A stretch of DNA of 64,000 nucleotides from Tumebacillus amylolyticus (GTDB lineage Bacteria; Bacillota; Bacilli; Tumebacillales; Tumebacillaceae), in contig NZ_JAEQNB010000001.1 of the NCBI RefSeq assembly GCF_016722965.1, positions 1,019,344-1,083,343 on the forward strand, written 5' to 3'. Under the pieces are notes generated by a model. That model made no database searches and was not told the origin of the DNA. It saw nothing but the letters and a program-made list of their open reading frames with translations. The translations under genes were made by a program, and so were the position numbers. Shown here piece by piece: positions 9,464 through 18,896 of the stretch (within the stretch, counting starts at the first letter, position 1; each line of letters opens with the position of its first letter).

Positions 9464-10283
9464 AACGAAGGGACAGGAGAGGGTAGTCTTCCATCTTGAC
9501 GAAGCGGAAGCCTTTTTGTTTGAGTACGGGGATGGCTTTTTTCACCCCTTCGGCCGTCCATTTCTCCGGATGGTTCATGTGCATGAGCACGATGGAGCCG
9601 GGTTTGGCGTTGATCAGCGCGTTGTAGACTTGGTCGGTGTTGAACGTGGCTCCGGCATCGCCGAGCACGTTGTATCCCGCTACATTTTCGCCGAGGTCAT
9701 TGGCGACTTTCACCCCGATCTCATCGTAGAACGCCGTGCCGGAACGGAAAAACTTCGGAGGATGACCGAGCAGTTTTTCCATCTTGCGGTGGTTGTTCAG
9801 CACTTCGTCGATCATGTCGCCGAGGTTGGCTGTGCCGTTGATTCCCCAAGCGGGTTTGCCGTTGACCGACAGCGGGCGGTGTTGCGTGCCGTGGTTCTCC
9901 AACTCGAACTGCGGAATCTTGGCCAGCGCGAGGAACGTTTGCAGGTTAGCATCAATCCAGCGCGAGTTGATGAACAACGTCGCCGGGATGCCTTGTTGCC
10001 GCAAGTAGTAGATCAACTCCGCATCGTAGCCGCTGCCGTGCGGGCCCCCGCAGGCGTCGAAGGTCAAGGCGATCACTTTGTCGGTGGTTTTCAGGGAGGT
10101 GCGGACGCCGGTGACGCTCTCGCCCCATTCCTTGGGGACTTGGTTTTTGTACTTGTTGAGCAGTTGTTGTTTCAAAGTGGCATCGCTCGCGGCGGTTGCT
10201 ATCGCAGGGTTTGTGGTGGTTCCCGCGAGCATCGTCAGCGAACAGGTGAGCAAGCAGGCCCCGATCCAGTGTGTTTTTTTCAT
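9462..10283 (-). CDS. Secreted polysaccharide deacetylase (NodB-like)
   Basis: The 273-residue protein has a signal peptide (about 1-32) and a NodB-type carbohydrate esterase 4 domain. Metal and catalytic motifs are visible: TFDACGG with Asp75/76, HGTQH with His131 and His135, and FFRSGTAFYDE as the third motif. Near the C-terminus GSIVLMHMNH matches the late motif of the family. Enzymes of this kind remove acetyl groups from peptidoglycan or other surface glycans using a divalent metal. The TFDACGG form differs slightly from the usual TFDDG but is known in Bacillales. It lies 21 bases downstream of the RHS lipoprotein gene and may be co-transcribed. Confidence 0.85.
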   Translation of the reverse strand: MKKTHWIGACLLTCSLTMLAGTTTNPAIATAASDATLKQQLLNKYKNQVPKEWGESVTGVRTSLKTTDKVIALTFDACGGPHGSGYDAELIYYLRQQGIPATLFINSRWIDANLQTFLALAKIPQFELENHGTQHRPLSVNGKPAWGINGTANLGDMIDEVLNNHRKMEKLLGHPPKFFRSGTAFYDEIGVKVANDLGENVAGYNVLGDAGATFNTDQVYNALINAKPGSIVLMHMNHPEKWTAEGVKKAIPVLKQKGFRFVKMEDYPLLSLR

Positions 10284-10304
10284 ATCGTCACTTCCTTTTC
10301 TCTC

Positions 10305-13300
10305 TTAGAGCCACCATTTGCAGTTGCCGTGTCCAAACCAGCTCAGGAATCCGGTGGCGGCGATTTTTTCCTTCCACCACATTTTCCAATAGTACACATG
10401 ACCGGCTTTGTAGGCGGCTGTATTGTCGCAAGAGCACGCGAAGTACCCTTTTTGCGAATAACAGATGTCATGGTAGTGGCAGATGCGGTCTAAGTGATAA
10501 TGCTCTTCTCCGTCGCTACCATAGTTCGGACCGCACCAATGTCCCCAATAGCGCCAGTGCCCCGTCGGGTCGGTATACTTGATCGGATTGTCTGACGCAT
10601 ACGCATAGAGGTTGAGCGTTTCCGGTGCAGACAGGTCTCCCATCTGCTTGTCGCGGGTGAGGAAACGTCCGGTCGAAGCGTCGTAATAACGGGCGCGCAA
10701 ATCGTACAGACCCGTGGCTTCGTCGTATCGATATCCCGCATACCGATACGGGTTGGCCGATGCGAGCGAACCAGTTTGCGACAGAATGTTGCCGTACGCG
10801 TCATACGTGTAGGTTGCCACGACAGCGCCTGTGGAATCCGTCAACGCGGTGACGTCTCCATGACCGTTCACGATGTAATGATACGTGTAGCCGCCTCGGG
10901 TCATCGTGATCGGGCTGCCTTGGGAATCGAACGTGTACTCCGCGACGATGTTGTTGTTGGCATCGGTCTCCGCGACGGAATTCGGCGAGCTCTCTTGCAC
11001 ATCGTAGAAGAAATTCAACGTGCCGGTCGGGGTGATCATCCGGGTAAGGCGCCCGTCGAATTCGTAGGCGAAGGAAGCGAGGACTGTGCCGCTTGCGTCC
11101 TTCACTTGCGTCAGGCGATCGGCGGCGTCGTACACATACGTTTTGGTTCCGTCTGAAAGTAGATTTCCGTTTTTGTCATAGGTATAGGTTTTTCCGCCTG
11201 CCGTTTGCATCTGGTTGGCCGCGTCGTAGGTGTAGGCGGTAGTCGTCGTGGTTCCGGATTTGGTCACCGCTTTTTGCGTGCGGTTGCCGGCGGCGTCGTA
11301 GGTGTAGACGATCTTCGTGCCGTCGGGCAACGTTTCTTGCGTCAAGCGATCGAGCGCATCGTATTGGTACGAGACCGCTCCTTTGTCTGTCGTGATGCCG
11401 GTGATGCTGTTGTTGGCATCGAAGCTGTACGCATACGCTTCCAGAGGCGTTCCGTCCGGTTTGTAGGTTTTGAGATTGAGCAGACGGTTGGACGTATCGA
11501 ATTCGCGGGTGGTGATCATTCCATTGACGCGAATCGTGGAGATCGGATTGCCTTGGTCATCGTAGACGAAACGGCTTACGTTGCTTCCGTTGCGGGCGAT
11601 CGTCAACATTTGCTTCAACGTGTTGTACGTGAAGGAGGTCGTCGAAGTCGTTGCCGCGTTTACCTCGATGGACGTCGTCTGTCCGTTCGGGTTGTACCCG
11701 TAATTCACAGTGGTCGATCCGCGCTTCTCTTGCGTGCGCAGCGTGTTGGTGTTATACGCAAAGGTAGAAGAAACGCCCGACGCATCTGTGAACGAGGTTT
11801 GGTTTCCGAACGGATCGTAGGTGAAGGTGTACTGAGGAGTGCCGTTGTACGCGATTTGCGTGTGTTCACGGGACTCGTTGTACGTGAAACCGATCGTGGT
11901 GCCGTTTGGATTATTTTGCAGAGTGGTGTTTCCGTTTTTGTCAAAATCAAAGGTGGTTTTGTTGTTCAACGGGTCTGTGGTGCTTGCTTGGCGACCGAGT
12001 TCGTTGTAGGTGATGGTCGTCGTGTTTTTGCGCGGGTCGGTGATCGATGTCACGTCTCCCGCGGGGTTGTAGGTGTAGCTGGTGACGCCTTGCAACGGAT
12101 CGGTTACTTTGGTCAGCATGTTGCGCGCATCATATCCGTAGGCAAACGTTTGATTCGTCCCGCTCGTTTTGCCGGTCTTGGTATCGGACGCCGTATCGTA
12201 GGTGTACGAAACGACGGTGCCCGATGGAGATGTGATTTTGGTTTGGTGTCCGGCGTTGTCGTATTCGTAGAACGTGAAGGCATTGCCGAATTCAAGCCTG
12301 GAAGCATCGAAATACGCCGTACCGCTTTGGTTGTTGAATTGGTAGAGCAGGTCGACGGAGGAGAACGCTTTTTTCGGCACGACACGAGTTGCGACGTGTT
12401 GCCAGTCTGTCGCGGTCTTTGAGAATTCATTGGAGTTGGTCGCGTCGGTCGTTCCGTCCGTGTAATTGAGCGTCACTTGCAGCGAGAAACTGCCGCCGCT
12501 TGGATTTGCTCCCGTCTGCTTGCCCCAGCCGGACAACGTCAGAACGGTCGAAGCATCACCCGTGAGCGGGATGCGTTGGCTCAGCGATTTGTTTTTGCCG
12601 GATTCCCCGCTGAGTTTGAGTGCATTGGTGCCGGAGACGGTCGTCGAAGTGTCGATCCCGTCACCCGTTGCCAAGAGCGTTCCGCTCCAGCCGTCCGGCA
12701 CTTTGTCACCGTCGGAGTCGCGTTCAAAGCCGGGATTCTCCAGCAGGTTGTATGCGCTGAGGACTTCGGCTTTTTCGAATTGAATTCCGTCAAAAGTGGC
12801 TGTTCCCGTACCGGGGTCCATGCCGACGGCGACGCGAATTTTCGTCGTGTTGGCCGGCACCGTGTCGAGCACCGCTTGGATGCGTGTCCAATCTTGCGTG
12901 CCGACGATCTTGTTGGAAATCTGTTGGCCGAGCCAGGAATCGCTTGCGTTCAAAAACTCCATCTTGATGATGGCGGAAGACGTGGTGTTGGCGGTTTTGA
13001 TATACCCGCTGACCACATATTTGTCACCCGCCGTGTAGGGAATGGTGACATCGGTGTTCACCGTGGCCCATCCGGTCGGGTTGGCGATGGAGATCGCTTT
13101 GTTGCCAAAGCGGCCGCCGTTCGCCCATGTGAACGTCGCGGTCTTGCCGGTTTCGGTGTTGCGGACCCAGTGATCGGGCCAGCCGTCTGCGTTGGCGTCC
13201 GTTTCGAAACTGGAATTGACGGCGAGATTGTCGACGATGGAGAGCGGGTTGGTGTTGCCGGTGAGACGGCCCTTGTCGTCATAGCGTTTGGCACCGACCG

Positions 13301-15863
13301 CGATCTGCGGCGTGGAGATTTCGGTCAAATTGTTTTTGACGTCATACCCGTAGTTGGTCGTGATGTCGAAGAAATCTTTGCGCGTGACGATGTTATTGCG
13401 CTCGTCGTATTGCGCCGTCGAGGTTTCCGTGCCGGGCAGTTGCACACCCGTTTGGTTGGAAGCCGCATCGTATGTGTACACGTACTTTGCATTGGGATCG
13501 GTTTTGTTGGCATTGGGATCGATCATCGACGTTTGGTTGTTGTTGTTGTCATACGTGTACGTGCCAACCGATTTGGCGGCCGGAACCGTCGGGTTGCCGA
13601 TCAGTTGAATGACGTTCCCGTTGGGGTTGTAACTATAATCGGCGCGTGTTCCTTGGGCGTCTGTGTAGGTCGTGACCGCATTGGCAGTGTCATACGCGAT
13701 CGTCCGGTCGGAGCTTTGCTGAGTGCCGCCGATCGTGATCGGATAATGCAGCGCCGTGACGCGGTCGGACGTGTCGTAATCAAGGGTGTTCGTACTTCCG
13801 TTCCAATTGGAGAACGAGGTCATGCGGTGCGTGCTGTCATACGTATAGGCGACCGATTGATTGACTTGGTCGGTCACTTTCGTCAGATTGCCCGCCGTGT
13901 CGTACGTGTAAGAAACCGTATGATTGGCCGGATCGACGAGGCTTGATACGTAGCCGTTGGTGCCGTAGTTGAATGTGATGACGCGATTGTTTGCATCGGT
14001 GAGCGTTTTGACACGAGTGGAGGCGTCGTAGCCGACGGTGACGAGGTTGCCTTTTTCATCGGCGATCGAGGTGAGGCGTCCGTTCGTGCCAAATTGGTAG
14101 ACCCTGTTCTCTTTGTCTGTGATCGTGTAGGTGTTGTCGGCGTTTTTGACCAAGGTGAAGTCGATGCCCGCAGGGGGGTTGAACCCGCCGCCGACACGTT
14201 GTCCGAAGATATGGCGCGTGCTGTCTTCGTCGATGACGGTGATCGGGCCTTTGCCGGCGTCGACGATGCGCATGTCGTAGTTGCTCACCCAGCCCCAGCC
14301 AAATTGACCGGCGTACCAGCCTTTGCGGCTGTTGTAGGTGCGGACGACGGAGATTTGCGGAGTGCCCGTCAATTCGATGTCGGTCGTTTGCTTGACGAGG
14401 TTGCCGTTCGAGACGTTGACGCCCTCCGGCGTATAAGTCCAAAAGTGCTCAAGCCCGGCCGGATCGACGGAATAGTTGATCGTCAGGCGCGGAGTGTTCG
14501 TCGTGGCATTGACCGAATTGAATTGACGTGCCGGAGCGGTCGTTTCATTTTGCGACTTGAGGGTGACGCCGAAATTGCCGAGCACCCCGTTGTACCAATC
14601 TTTGACGAGTGACGTGATCGTCCACGTCCAGTAGGCGTTGGTTGTGTTCGAGTTTACGGTGTCTTCAGGTGTGGCATTGGTGGTCGGGAGGGTATTCCAA
14701 GTGGCTGCGGAGCTGAAATCGGCGGTATTGCGGAGCACGTCGACGGCGGTATTCGTCGTGTTCGTCGCCGTCTGATACGCCGAGAAGGTCGCAGATGTAA
14801 TGCGGCTGTCACTTGGCAAACTCGGCAAGAAAAACGAGAACAGCGCGCGCGTCGTGCCATAGGTGGGGTCTTTGCCCACGAACAAATTCGGGTAACTCCC
14901 ATATGTGGCGGTCGGATTTGCGCCGGAACCGAAAGTGTCGACCATGACATCCCACGAGTTTACGGTCGGGTCGAGGGTGACGGGGAATTTGGTTTGCGGA
15001 TCTTGCAAAAAGGCAGTGTCGGCCTGCAAATCGACGAACGTTTTGCCGGCTGCCGTGCGCAGAGTTTGCGTGACTTTGTCCGACTGCTTGCCCGCAGAAT
15101 CGGAGAGGAACGGTTTGCTCATCACCCATGCGACTTGGTTGTTTGCATTGCGAAACGTGATTTCGCCCGTTGGCTCCTGCTTGGGCGTCAGACCCGACAA
15201 GCGCACTTCATAGGAAAACTTGTTCGGTGCGGCAGGCGTTTGCAAGATCAAGTTTTCCTTGACGAAGTTGCTTTTCAACACGTATTCGGCGTTGGTGTTG
15301 GCAAAAAGTCCGGGGTAGGTGACGACGTTGTCTTGCGTCTTCGCTTGGACGGCGATGGCGCCGACCGGTTCAAGCACCATGCTGTTTTTGTCGTTTTCGA
15401 TGCGAATCAACTCGCCGCTTGCAGCTTTTGGGGAAAAGCGAACGGCGAATTCGTTCGCTTTGTTTTCGTACTTGCCGTTTTTGAGGGAAACGGTGTTGTC
15501 GATCATTTTCATTTTCTTATCAGATTTGTCTTGGTAGAACTGCGGTTCTGCATACACTTCCTCGGTGAACGATCCATCCGGATTGACGAAGCGCGTGGAA
15601 TGGCGGGTGCGTTTGCTGGTTAACTCCAGTTTGGTTTTGGGCGGTTTGTCGGGCAGTTCGCCGATGTCCGGCTGCCAGCGTACATTTTTGGCGGCGGTGT
15701 GCAACCGCTCTTTCCCAATCTGTTGGACCTGACTCCGGCCGTCGGGGACTCCCGGCTTCACGGGCGGCGGTGAGGATTGGGGCGAGCACCCTGTTGTTGT
15801 CAACAGCAACAACACCAGAGTGAGCGAGAGGGTAGTGGTCGAACGTTTTGAGAAAAAAGCCAT
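10305..15863 (-). CDS. RHS/YD-repeat lipoprotein with C-terminal phospholipase A2-like domain
   Basis: This 1852-residue protein begins with a lipoprotein signal (LLLLTTTGC, Cys26). A DNRLRE-type domain follows (about 305-475), then an RHS region starting near VRTYNSRKGWY with dozens of YD repeats, interrupted by two carbohydrate-binding-like beta domains (about 870-1190). The RHS core ends with RARYYDASTGRFLTRD and NPIKYTDPTGH. The last ~80 residues form a different, cysteine-rich domain: WCGPNYG (calcium-loop-like), LDRICHYHDICY (His-Asp dyad) and CSCDNTAAY (second Asp motif), which match phospholipase A2. The layout resembles B. subtilis WapA but with a lipid anchor. A toxin role is inferred. 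Confidence 0.85.
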   Translation of the reverse strand: MAFFSKRSTTTLSLTLVLLLLTTTGCSPQSSPPPVKPGVPDGRSQVQQIGKERLHTAAKNVRWQPDIGELPDKPPKTKLELTSKRTRHSTRFVNPDGSFTEEVYAEPQFYQDKSDKKMKMIDNTVSLKNGKYENKANEFAVRFSPKAASGELIRIENDKNSMVLEPVGAIAVQAKTQDNVVTYPGLFANTNAEYVLKSNFVKENLILQTPAAPNKFSYEVRLSGLTPKQEPTGEITFRNANNQVAWVMSKPFLSDSAGKQSDKVTQTLRTAAGKTFVDLQADTAFLQDPQTKFPVTLDPTVNSWDVMVDTFGSGANPTATYGSYPNLFVGKDPTYGTTRALFSFFLPSLPSDSRITSATFSAYQTATNTTNTAVDVLRNTADFSSAATWNTLPTTNATPEDTVNSNTTNAYWTWTITSLVKDWYNGVLGNFGVTLKSQNETTAPARQFNSVNATTNTPRLTINYSVDPAGLEHFWTYTPEGVNVSNGNLVKQTTDIELTGTPQISVVRTYNSRKGWYAGQFGWGWVSNYDMRIVDAGKGPITVIDEDSTRHIFGQRVGGGFNPPAGIDFTLVKNADNTYTITDKENRVYQFGTNGRLTSIADEKGNLVTVGYDASTRVKTLTDANNRVITFNYGTNGYVSSLVDPANHTVSYTYDTAGNLTKVTDQVNQSVAYTYDSTHRMTSFSNWNGSTNTLDYDTSDRVTALHYPITIGGTQQSSDRTIAYDTANAVTTYTDAQGTRADYSYNPNGNVIQLIGNPTVPAAKSVGTYTYDNNNNQTSMIDPNANKTDPNAKYVYTYDAASNQTGVQLPGTETSTAQYDERNNIVTRKDFFDITTNYGYDVKNNLTEISTPQIAVGAKRYDDKGRLTGNTNPLSIVDNLAVNSSFETDANADGWPDHWVRNTETGKTATFTWANGGRFGNKAISIANPTGWATVNTDVTIPYTAGDKYVVSGYIKTANTTSSAIIKMEFLNASDSWLGQQISNKIVGTQDWTRIQAVLDTVPANTTKIRVAVGMDPGTGTATFDGIQFEKAEVLSAYNLLENPGFERDSDGDKVPDGWSGTLLATGDGIDTSTTVSGTNALKLSGESGKNKSLSQRIPLTGDASTVLTLSGWGKQTGANPSGGSFSLQVTLNYTDGTTDATNSNEFSKTATDWQHVATRVVPKKAFSSVDLLYQFNNQSGTAYFDASRLEFGNAFTFYEYDNAGHQTKITSPSGTVVSYTYDTASDTKTGKTSGTNQTFAYGYDARNMLTKVTDPLQGVTSYTYNPAGDVTSITDPRKNTTTITYNELGRQASTTDPLNNKTTFDFDKNGNTTLQNNPNGTTIGFTYNESREHTQIAYNGTPQYTFTYDPFGNQTSFTDASGVSSTFAYNTNTLRTQEKRGSTTVNYGYNPNGQTTSIEVNAATTSTTSFTYNTLKQMLTIARNGSNVSRFVYDDQGNPISTIRVNGMITTREFDTSNRLLNLKTYKPDGTPLEAYAYSFDANNSITGITTDKGAVSYQYDALDRLTQETLPDGTKIVYTYDAAGNRTQKAVTKSGTTTTTAYTYDAANQMQTAGGKTYTYDKNGNLLSDGTKTYVYDAADRLTQVKDASGTVLASFAYEFDGRLTRMITPTGTLNFFYDVQESSPNSVAETDANNNIVAEYTFDSQGSPITMTRGGYTYHYIVNGHGDVTALTDSTGAVVATYTYDAYGNILSQTGSLASANPYRYAGYRYDEATGLYDLRARYYDASTGRFLTRDKQMGDLSAPETLNLYAYASDNPIKYTDPTGHWRYWGHWCGPNYGSDGEEHYHLDRICHYHDICYSQKGYFACSCDNTAAYKAGHVYYWKMWWKEKIAATGFLSWFGHGNCKWWL

Positions 15864-15934
15864 GAAGTACGCTCCTTTTCGTAAAGTATCAGGTTTACAT
15901 TCCCCCTGAAATGTTGGAAATATGTCGGTTTTTG

Positions 15935-16912
15935 TTAAGGTTGGAGAGGGATTTCCTTGGCACCGGAGCCGTCGAGTTGGACTTGCATCAAGACATATTG
16001 GTTTTTCTGACGCGATTTGTCCTTGTTTTTCAAAAACAGCACGGCCGGTGAGTGGTGCAGCGCGATCGGCTTCAACGAGGCGTTGTCGAGACGGGTGATC
16101 TGCCGTACTGTTTTCGAGGGCAGGTCCATTGTGAACAATTCAAACGCGGGTACATCGCCCTGCTTTTGTTGAACGTCGGCAGAGTAGAGGATGCCGGTTG
16201 CAGGGCCTGGCAACCACGAGGGGTCTTGAAGTTGTTGATCGGGATCATGCGGCGGGAGGAACGAGATCATGTCGAGTTTCTTGTTGAGGGACAACACCCG
16301 GAACCGCGTTTCATACGACGTGGGATCGATGGTTTGGTACAGCAGGGAAGTCCCGTCATCGGAAAGCGACAGATGTTCCATCGTGTCGTGTGCCAGTTTG
16401 GTGATGCGTTGCCGATTGGCGCCGGTTGCTTCCATCGAGTACAGATCGAGGTCGACAGGGCGGTAGGAAGCTTTCTCTTCGAAGCGTTGTGATTGCACGT
16501 AGTAGATGGTTTTGTCGTCCCGTGCGTACAGGGCTTCGGTAATCAGCGTGTCTCCCCCGGACAGGAGTTTAAGCCCGCTGCCGTCCGCGTGGATCTCTTG
16601 CAGTGTGCTCACATGAAGTTTCGATTTGACAGGCATCGAGACGAATAAGATCTTGGAGCCGTCTGAAGAGAAGCGGGGTTGGAGATAGCTTGCTTTGTCA
16701 CTTTGCGACAAGCGCGTTACGCCCGTACCGTCGACGTTGGCGATGTAGAGCGATGAAACCCCGTTTTGGACGGTGGTGTAGGCGATGTGTCGGTCATCGG
16801 GCGAGATCGCGAAGTCCTCTCCCAGCCCTTCCGTCGGTTCTCCAAACCGCCCGCCGCCGCCGCAACCCAGAGAGAGGCAGATGGCGAACAGGAGCAACAT
16901 CAAGCGTTTCAT
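15935..16912 (-). CDS. TolB-like beta-propeller lipoprotein
   Basis: The 325-residue protein has a lipobox (SLGC, Cys17) followed by glycines, then WD40-like PD40 repeats. Visible repeat cores include DFAISPDDRHIAYT, RFSSDGSKILFVS and SLSDDGTSLLYQT. Such propellers mediate protein interactions outside the membrane; no enzyme motif is seen. It is transcribed towards the RHS lipoprotein gene with 71 bases between them, and a shared surface function is possible but unproven. Confidence 0.75.
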   Translation of the reverse strand: MKRLMLLLFAICLSLGCGGGGRFGEPTEGLGEDFAISPDDRHIAYTTVQNGVSSLYIANVDGTGVTRLSQSDKASYLQPRFSSDGSKILFVSMPVKSKLHVSTLQEIHADGSGLKLLSGGDTLITEALYARDDKTIYYVQSQRFEEKASYRPVDLDLYSMEATGANRQRITKLAHDTMEHLSLSDDGTSLLYQTIDPTSYETRFRVLSLNKKLDMISFLPPHDPDQQLQDPSWLPGPATGILYSADVQQKQGDVPAFELFTMDLPSKTVRQITRLDNASLKPIALHHSPAVLFLKNKDKSRQKNQYVLMQVQLDGSGAKEIPLQP

Positions 16913-16962
16913 CGAATTCCTCCTTCGTACGAAATCGTACCGTTAGCTTTTCCCAACTCATG

Positions 16963-16999
16963 AAAAAAGGTCAGCCCTGTGTGAGGGCTGACCTTTTTA
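16963..16999 (-). terminator. Rho-independent terminator of the globin gene
   Basis: Read on the minus strand, AAAGGTCAGCCCT pairs with AGGGCTGACCTTT and is followed by more T. The stem overlaps the stop codon of the globin gene. Confidence 0.85.
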
Positions 17000-17386
17000 G
17001 GAATCTTGGGTATTGACCATGTGGTACGCCGTCTGGGTGAGGCGGTCGTACACAAATTCGCGCAGTTGGCCTTGCAGACCGAGTTCGTCCAAGGCTTCGC
17101 TCATGCAAGCGAGCCACGCGTGGGCGCGGGTCGGTGTGATTTCAAACGGCATGTGGCGCGCGCGGAGCATCGGGTGCCCGTATTGGTTGGAATACAGGGT
17201 CGGCCCGCCAAAAAACTGCGTGAGGAACAGGTATTGTCGATCCGCTACCGGACCGAGGTCGTCCGGGAAGATCGGTTTCAGGTCGGGATGCTCCCCTACG
17301 CGCTTGTAAAACGCGTCCACCAACTTGCGGATGGCGTCTCCTCCGCCGATCATTTCGTATACAGTCTTCTCAGGTGTGTCGTGCAT
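16997..17386 (-). CDS. Group II truncated haemoglobin (YjbI-like)
   Basis: The 129-residue protein matches group II truncated globins over its length: YEMIGGGDAIRKLVDAFYKRV at the start, FPDDL, YLFLTQFFGGPTLY and RARHMPFEITPTRAHAWL. The proximal histidine is in RHMPF and the tryptophan of the G helix is in AHAWL, as in TrHbO/YjbI. These proteins bind oxygen or nitric oxide, or act in peroxide chemistry. In B. subtilis yjbI sits by yjbH; here it stands alone, so regulation by that context is not supported. Confidence 0.9.
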   Translation of the reverse strand: MHDTPEKTVYEMIGGGDAIRKLVDAFYKRVGEHPDLKPIFPDDLGPVADRQYLFLTQFFGGPTLYSNQYGHPMLRARHMPFEITPTRAHAWLACMSEALDELGLQGQLREFVYDRLTQTAYHMVNTQDS

Positions 17387-17437
17387 GCGGAAGACTCCTT
17401 TCGGTTCACTTCAATTCAAGTATTTATTCTAGCATCA

Positions 17438-17467
17438 TTGACAGAGAGAAGCGAATTTGATTATGAT
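17438..17467 (+). promoter_or_regulatory. SigA-type promoter of the DUF2087 gene
   Basis: A perfect TTGACA at 17438-17443 and TATGAT at 17462-17467 are 18 bases apart, 34 bases before the ATG. Confidence 0.65.
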
Positions 17468-17501
17468 CTAATTAGATGATCATGAAAATGGAGGGGCGAA
17501 G

Positions 17502-17795
17502 ATGAAAGACCTGTATCCAGAGGAATACGAGAAAGCGGTGCGCGACTTTTTCACAAGAGACGGCAAGTTGAAGAACATCCCGAGTCAGCGCAAGAAAAAG
17601 TTGTTCATCTTTGAACACATGATGGCCGGTCTCGACCCGGAGCGTGCGTATCAGGAGAAGGAACTGGATGCGTACATCCATACATTTCACGACGATCACT
17701 GCACGATCCGCCGCGAGTTCATCATCAACAAGTACATGTCCCGCGAAGACAATGTGTACAAACTGAACCCTTCGCCACTGTGGGCGAAAATTTAG
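17502..17795 (+). CDS. DUF2087 domain protein
   Basis: This 97-residue protein is essentially one DUF2087 domain: VRDFFTRDGKLKNIPSQRKKK, then FEHM.AGLDPERAYQEKELDAYI and a DHCTIRREFI segment ending in an NKYMSR.. wing-like strand. The domain is often the C-terminal part of transcriptional regulators and has a winged-helix look, but its function is not established. AATGGAGGGGCGAAG precedes the ATG. The aldo/keto reductase follows at 72 bases and may be co-transcribed. Confidence 0.75.
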   Translation: MKDLYPEEYEKAVRDFFTRDGKLKNIPSQRKKKLFIFEHMMAGLDPERAYQEKELDAYIHTFHDDHCTIRREFIINKYMSREDNVYKLNPSPLWAKI

Positions 17796-17867
17796 GGAAG
17801 GGAAATGGTTGCGGGAAGCGAATACTCCTTATGTGGAAGTTCTTACATATGGAGGTGCATGTTCACT

Positions 17868-18836
17868 ATGACGCAAATGAAGTACCGCAACCTCGGTCGC
17901 TCCGGGCTGAAAATTTCGGAGATCGGTCTCGGTTCTTGGCTGACCTACGGCGGCACCGTGGAAGACCAAACCGCTGAGATCTGCATCGACAAAGCGTATG
18001 AGTTGGGCATCAACTTTTTTGATACGGCGAACATCTACCGCAAGGGCGAAGCGGAGATCGTCGTAGGTCGTGCGCTGGCGAAGTACCAGCGCGATTCGTT
18101 CGTGTTGGCGACCAAGGCGTACTGGCCGATGGCGGAAGGCCCGAACGACCGCGGCCTGTCCCGCAAGCACATCTTCGAGCAAGTTCATGCTTCTCTCAAG
18201 CGTCTGAACGTGGACTACATCGACCTCTGGCAATGCCACCGCTTCGATGCGGAAACTCCGCTGGAGGAAACGTTGCGTGCGATCGACGACCTCGTGACCC
18301 AAGGCAAGATTCTCTACGCGGGCGTGTCCGAGTGGAGCGCGTTGCAAATTCAAGAGGCGTTGCAGATTGCAGACCGCAAACTGCTCGACCGCATCATCTC
18401 GAACCAACCGCAATATTCGATGCTTGAGCGTTATATTGAGAAGGACGTCCTCCCGCTGTCTGAGCGTGAGGGTGTCGGTCAAGTCGTGTGGTCCCCTCTG
18501 GCACAGGGCGTCCTGACGGGCAAGTACACCAAGGGCCAACCGGCTCCTGAGGGCTCCCGCGGCACGACGGATGCGGCGAACATGGTCAACCGCTTCCTGA
18601 CCGACGAAAACTTTGCGAAACTCGACGGGCTCAAAGCTGTCGCAGAGCGCAAGGACTGCTCGCTGGCGCAACTCGCGCTGGCATGGGTTCTGCGCAAGCC
18701 GAACGTGGCGTCGGCGATCATCGGCGCATCTCGCCCGTCGCAAGTGGAGGAAAACGTCAAAGCAATCGACGTGGAACTGACCCACGCAGACATCGAAGAG
18801 ATCGAGACCATTCTCTCCGGCCAAGCGGCGAAGTAA
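17868..18836 (+). CDS. Aldo/keto reductase (potassium-channel beta-subunit type)
   Basis: About 322 residues fold as an AKR TIM barrel. The catalytic tetrad is visible as Asp in FFDTANIY, Tyr in the same motif, Lys in LATKAYW and His in WQCHRF. The NADPH-binding end shows SPLAQGVLTGKY and IIGASRPSQVEEN. The start at 17868 is one of three in-frame Met codons (17859, 17868, 17877); GGAGGTG at 17851-17857 is too close to the first. Such enzymes reduce aldehydes or ketones with NADPH; the substrate cannot be told. A strong terminator follows. Confidence 0.85.
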   Translation: MTQMKYRNLGRSGLKISEIGLGSWLTYGGTVEDQTAEICIDKAYELGINFFDTANIYRKGEAEIVVGRALAKYQRDSFVLATKAYWPMAEGPNDRGLSRKHIFEQVHASLKRLNVDYIDLWQCHRFDAETPLEETLRAIDDLVTQGKILYAGVSEWSALQIQEALQIADRKLLDRIISNQPQYSMLERYIEKDVLPLSEREGVGQVVWSPLAQGVLTGKYTKGQPAPEGSRGTTDAANMVNRFLTDENFAKLDGLKAVAERKDCSLAQLALAWVLRKPNVASAIIGASRPSQVEENVKAIDVELTHADIEEIETILSGQAAK

Positions 18837-18856
18837 CACAAGCCATCTCAAGGGCG

Positions 18857-18896
18857 AAAAAAGGCAGGCACCCACAGGGGAGCCTGCCTTTTTTTT
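18857..18896. terminator. Bidirectional terminator between convergent genes
   Basis: AAAAAAGGCAGGC pairs with GCCTGCCTTTTTT around a 13-base loop, with T runs on both strands. It serves the aldo/keto reductase and the convergent GMC operon. Confidence 0.85.
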
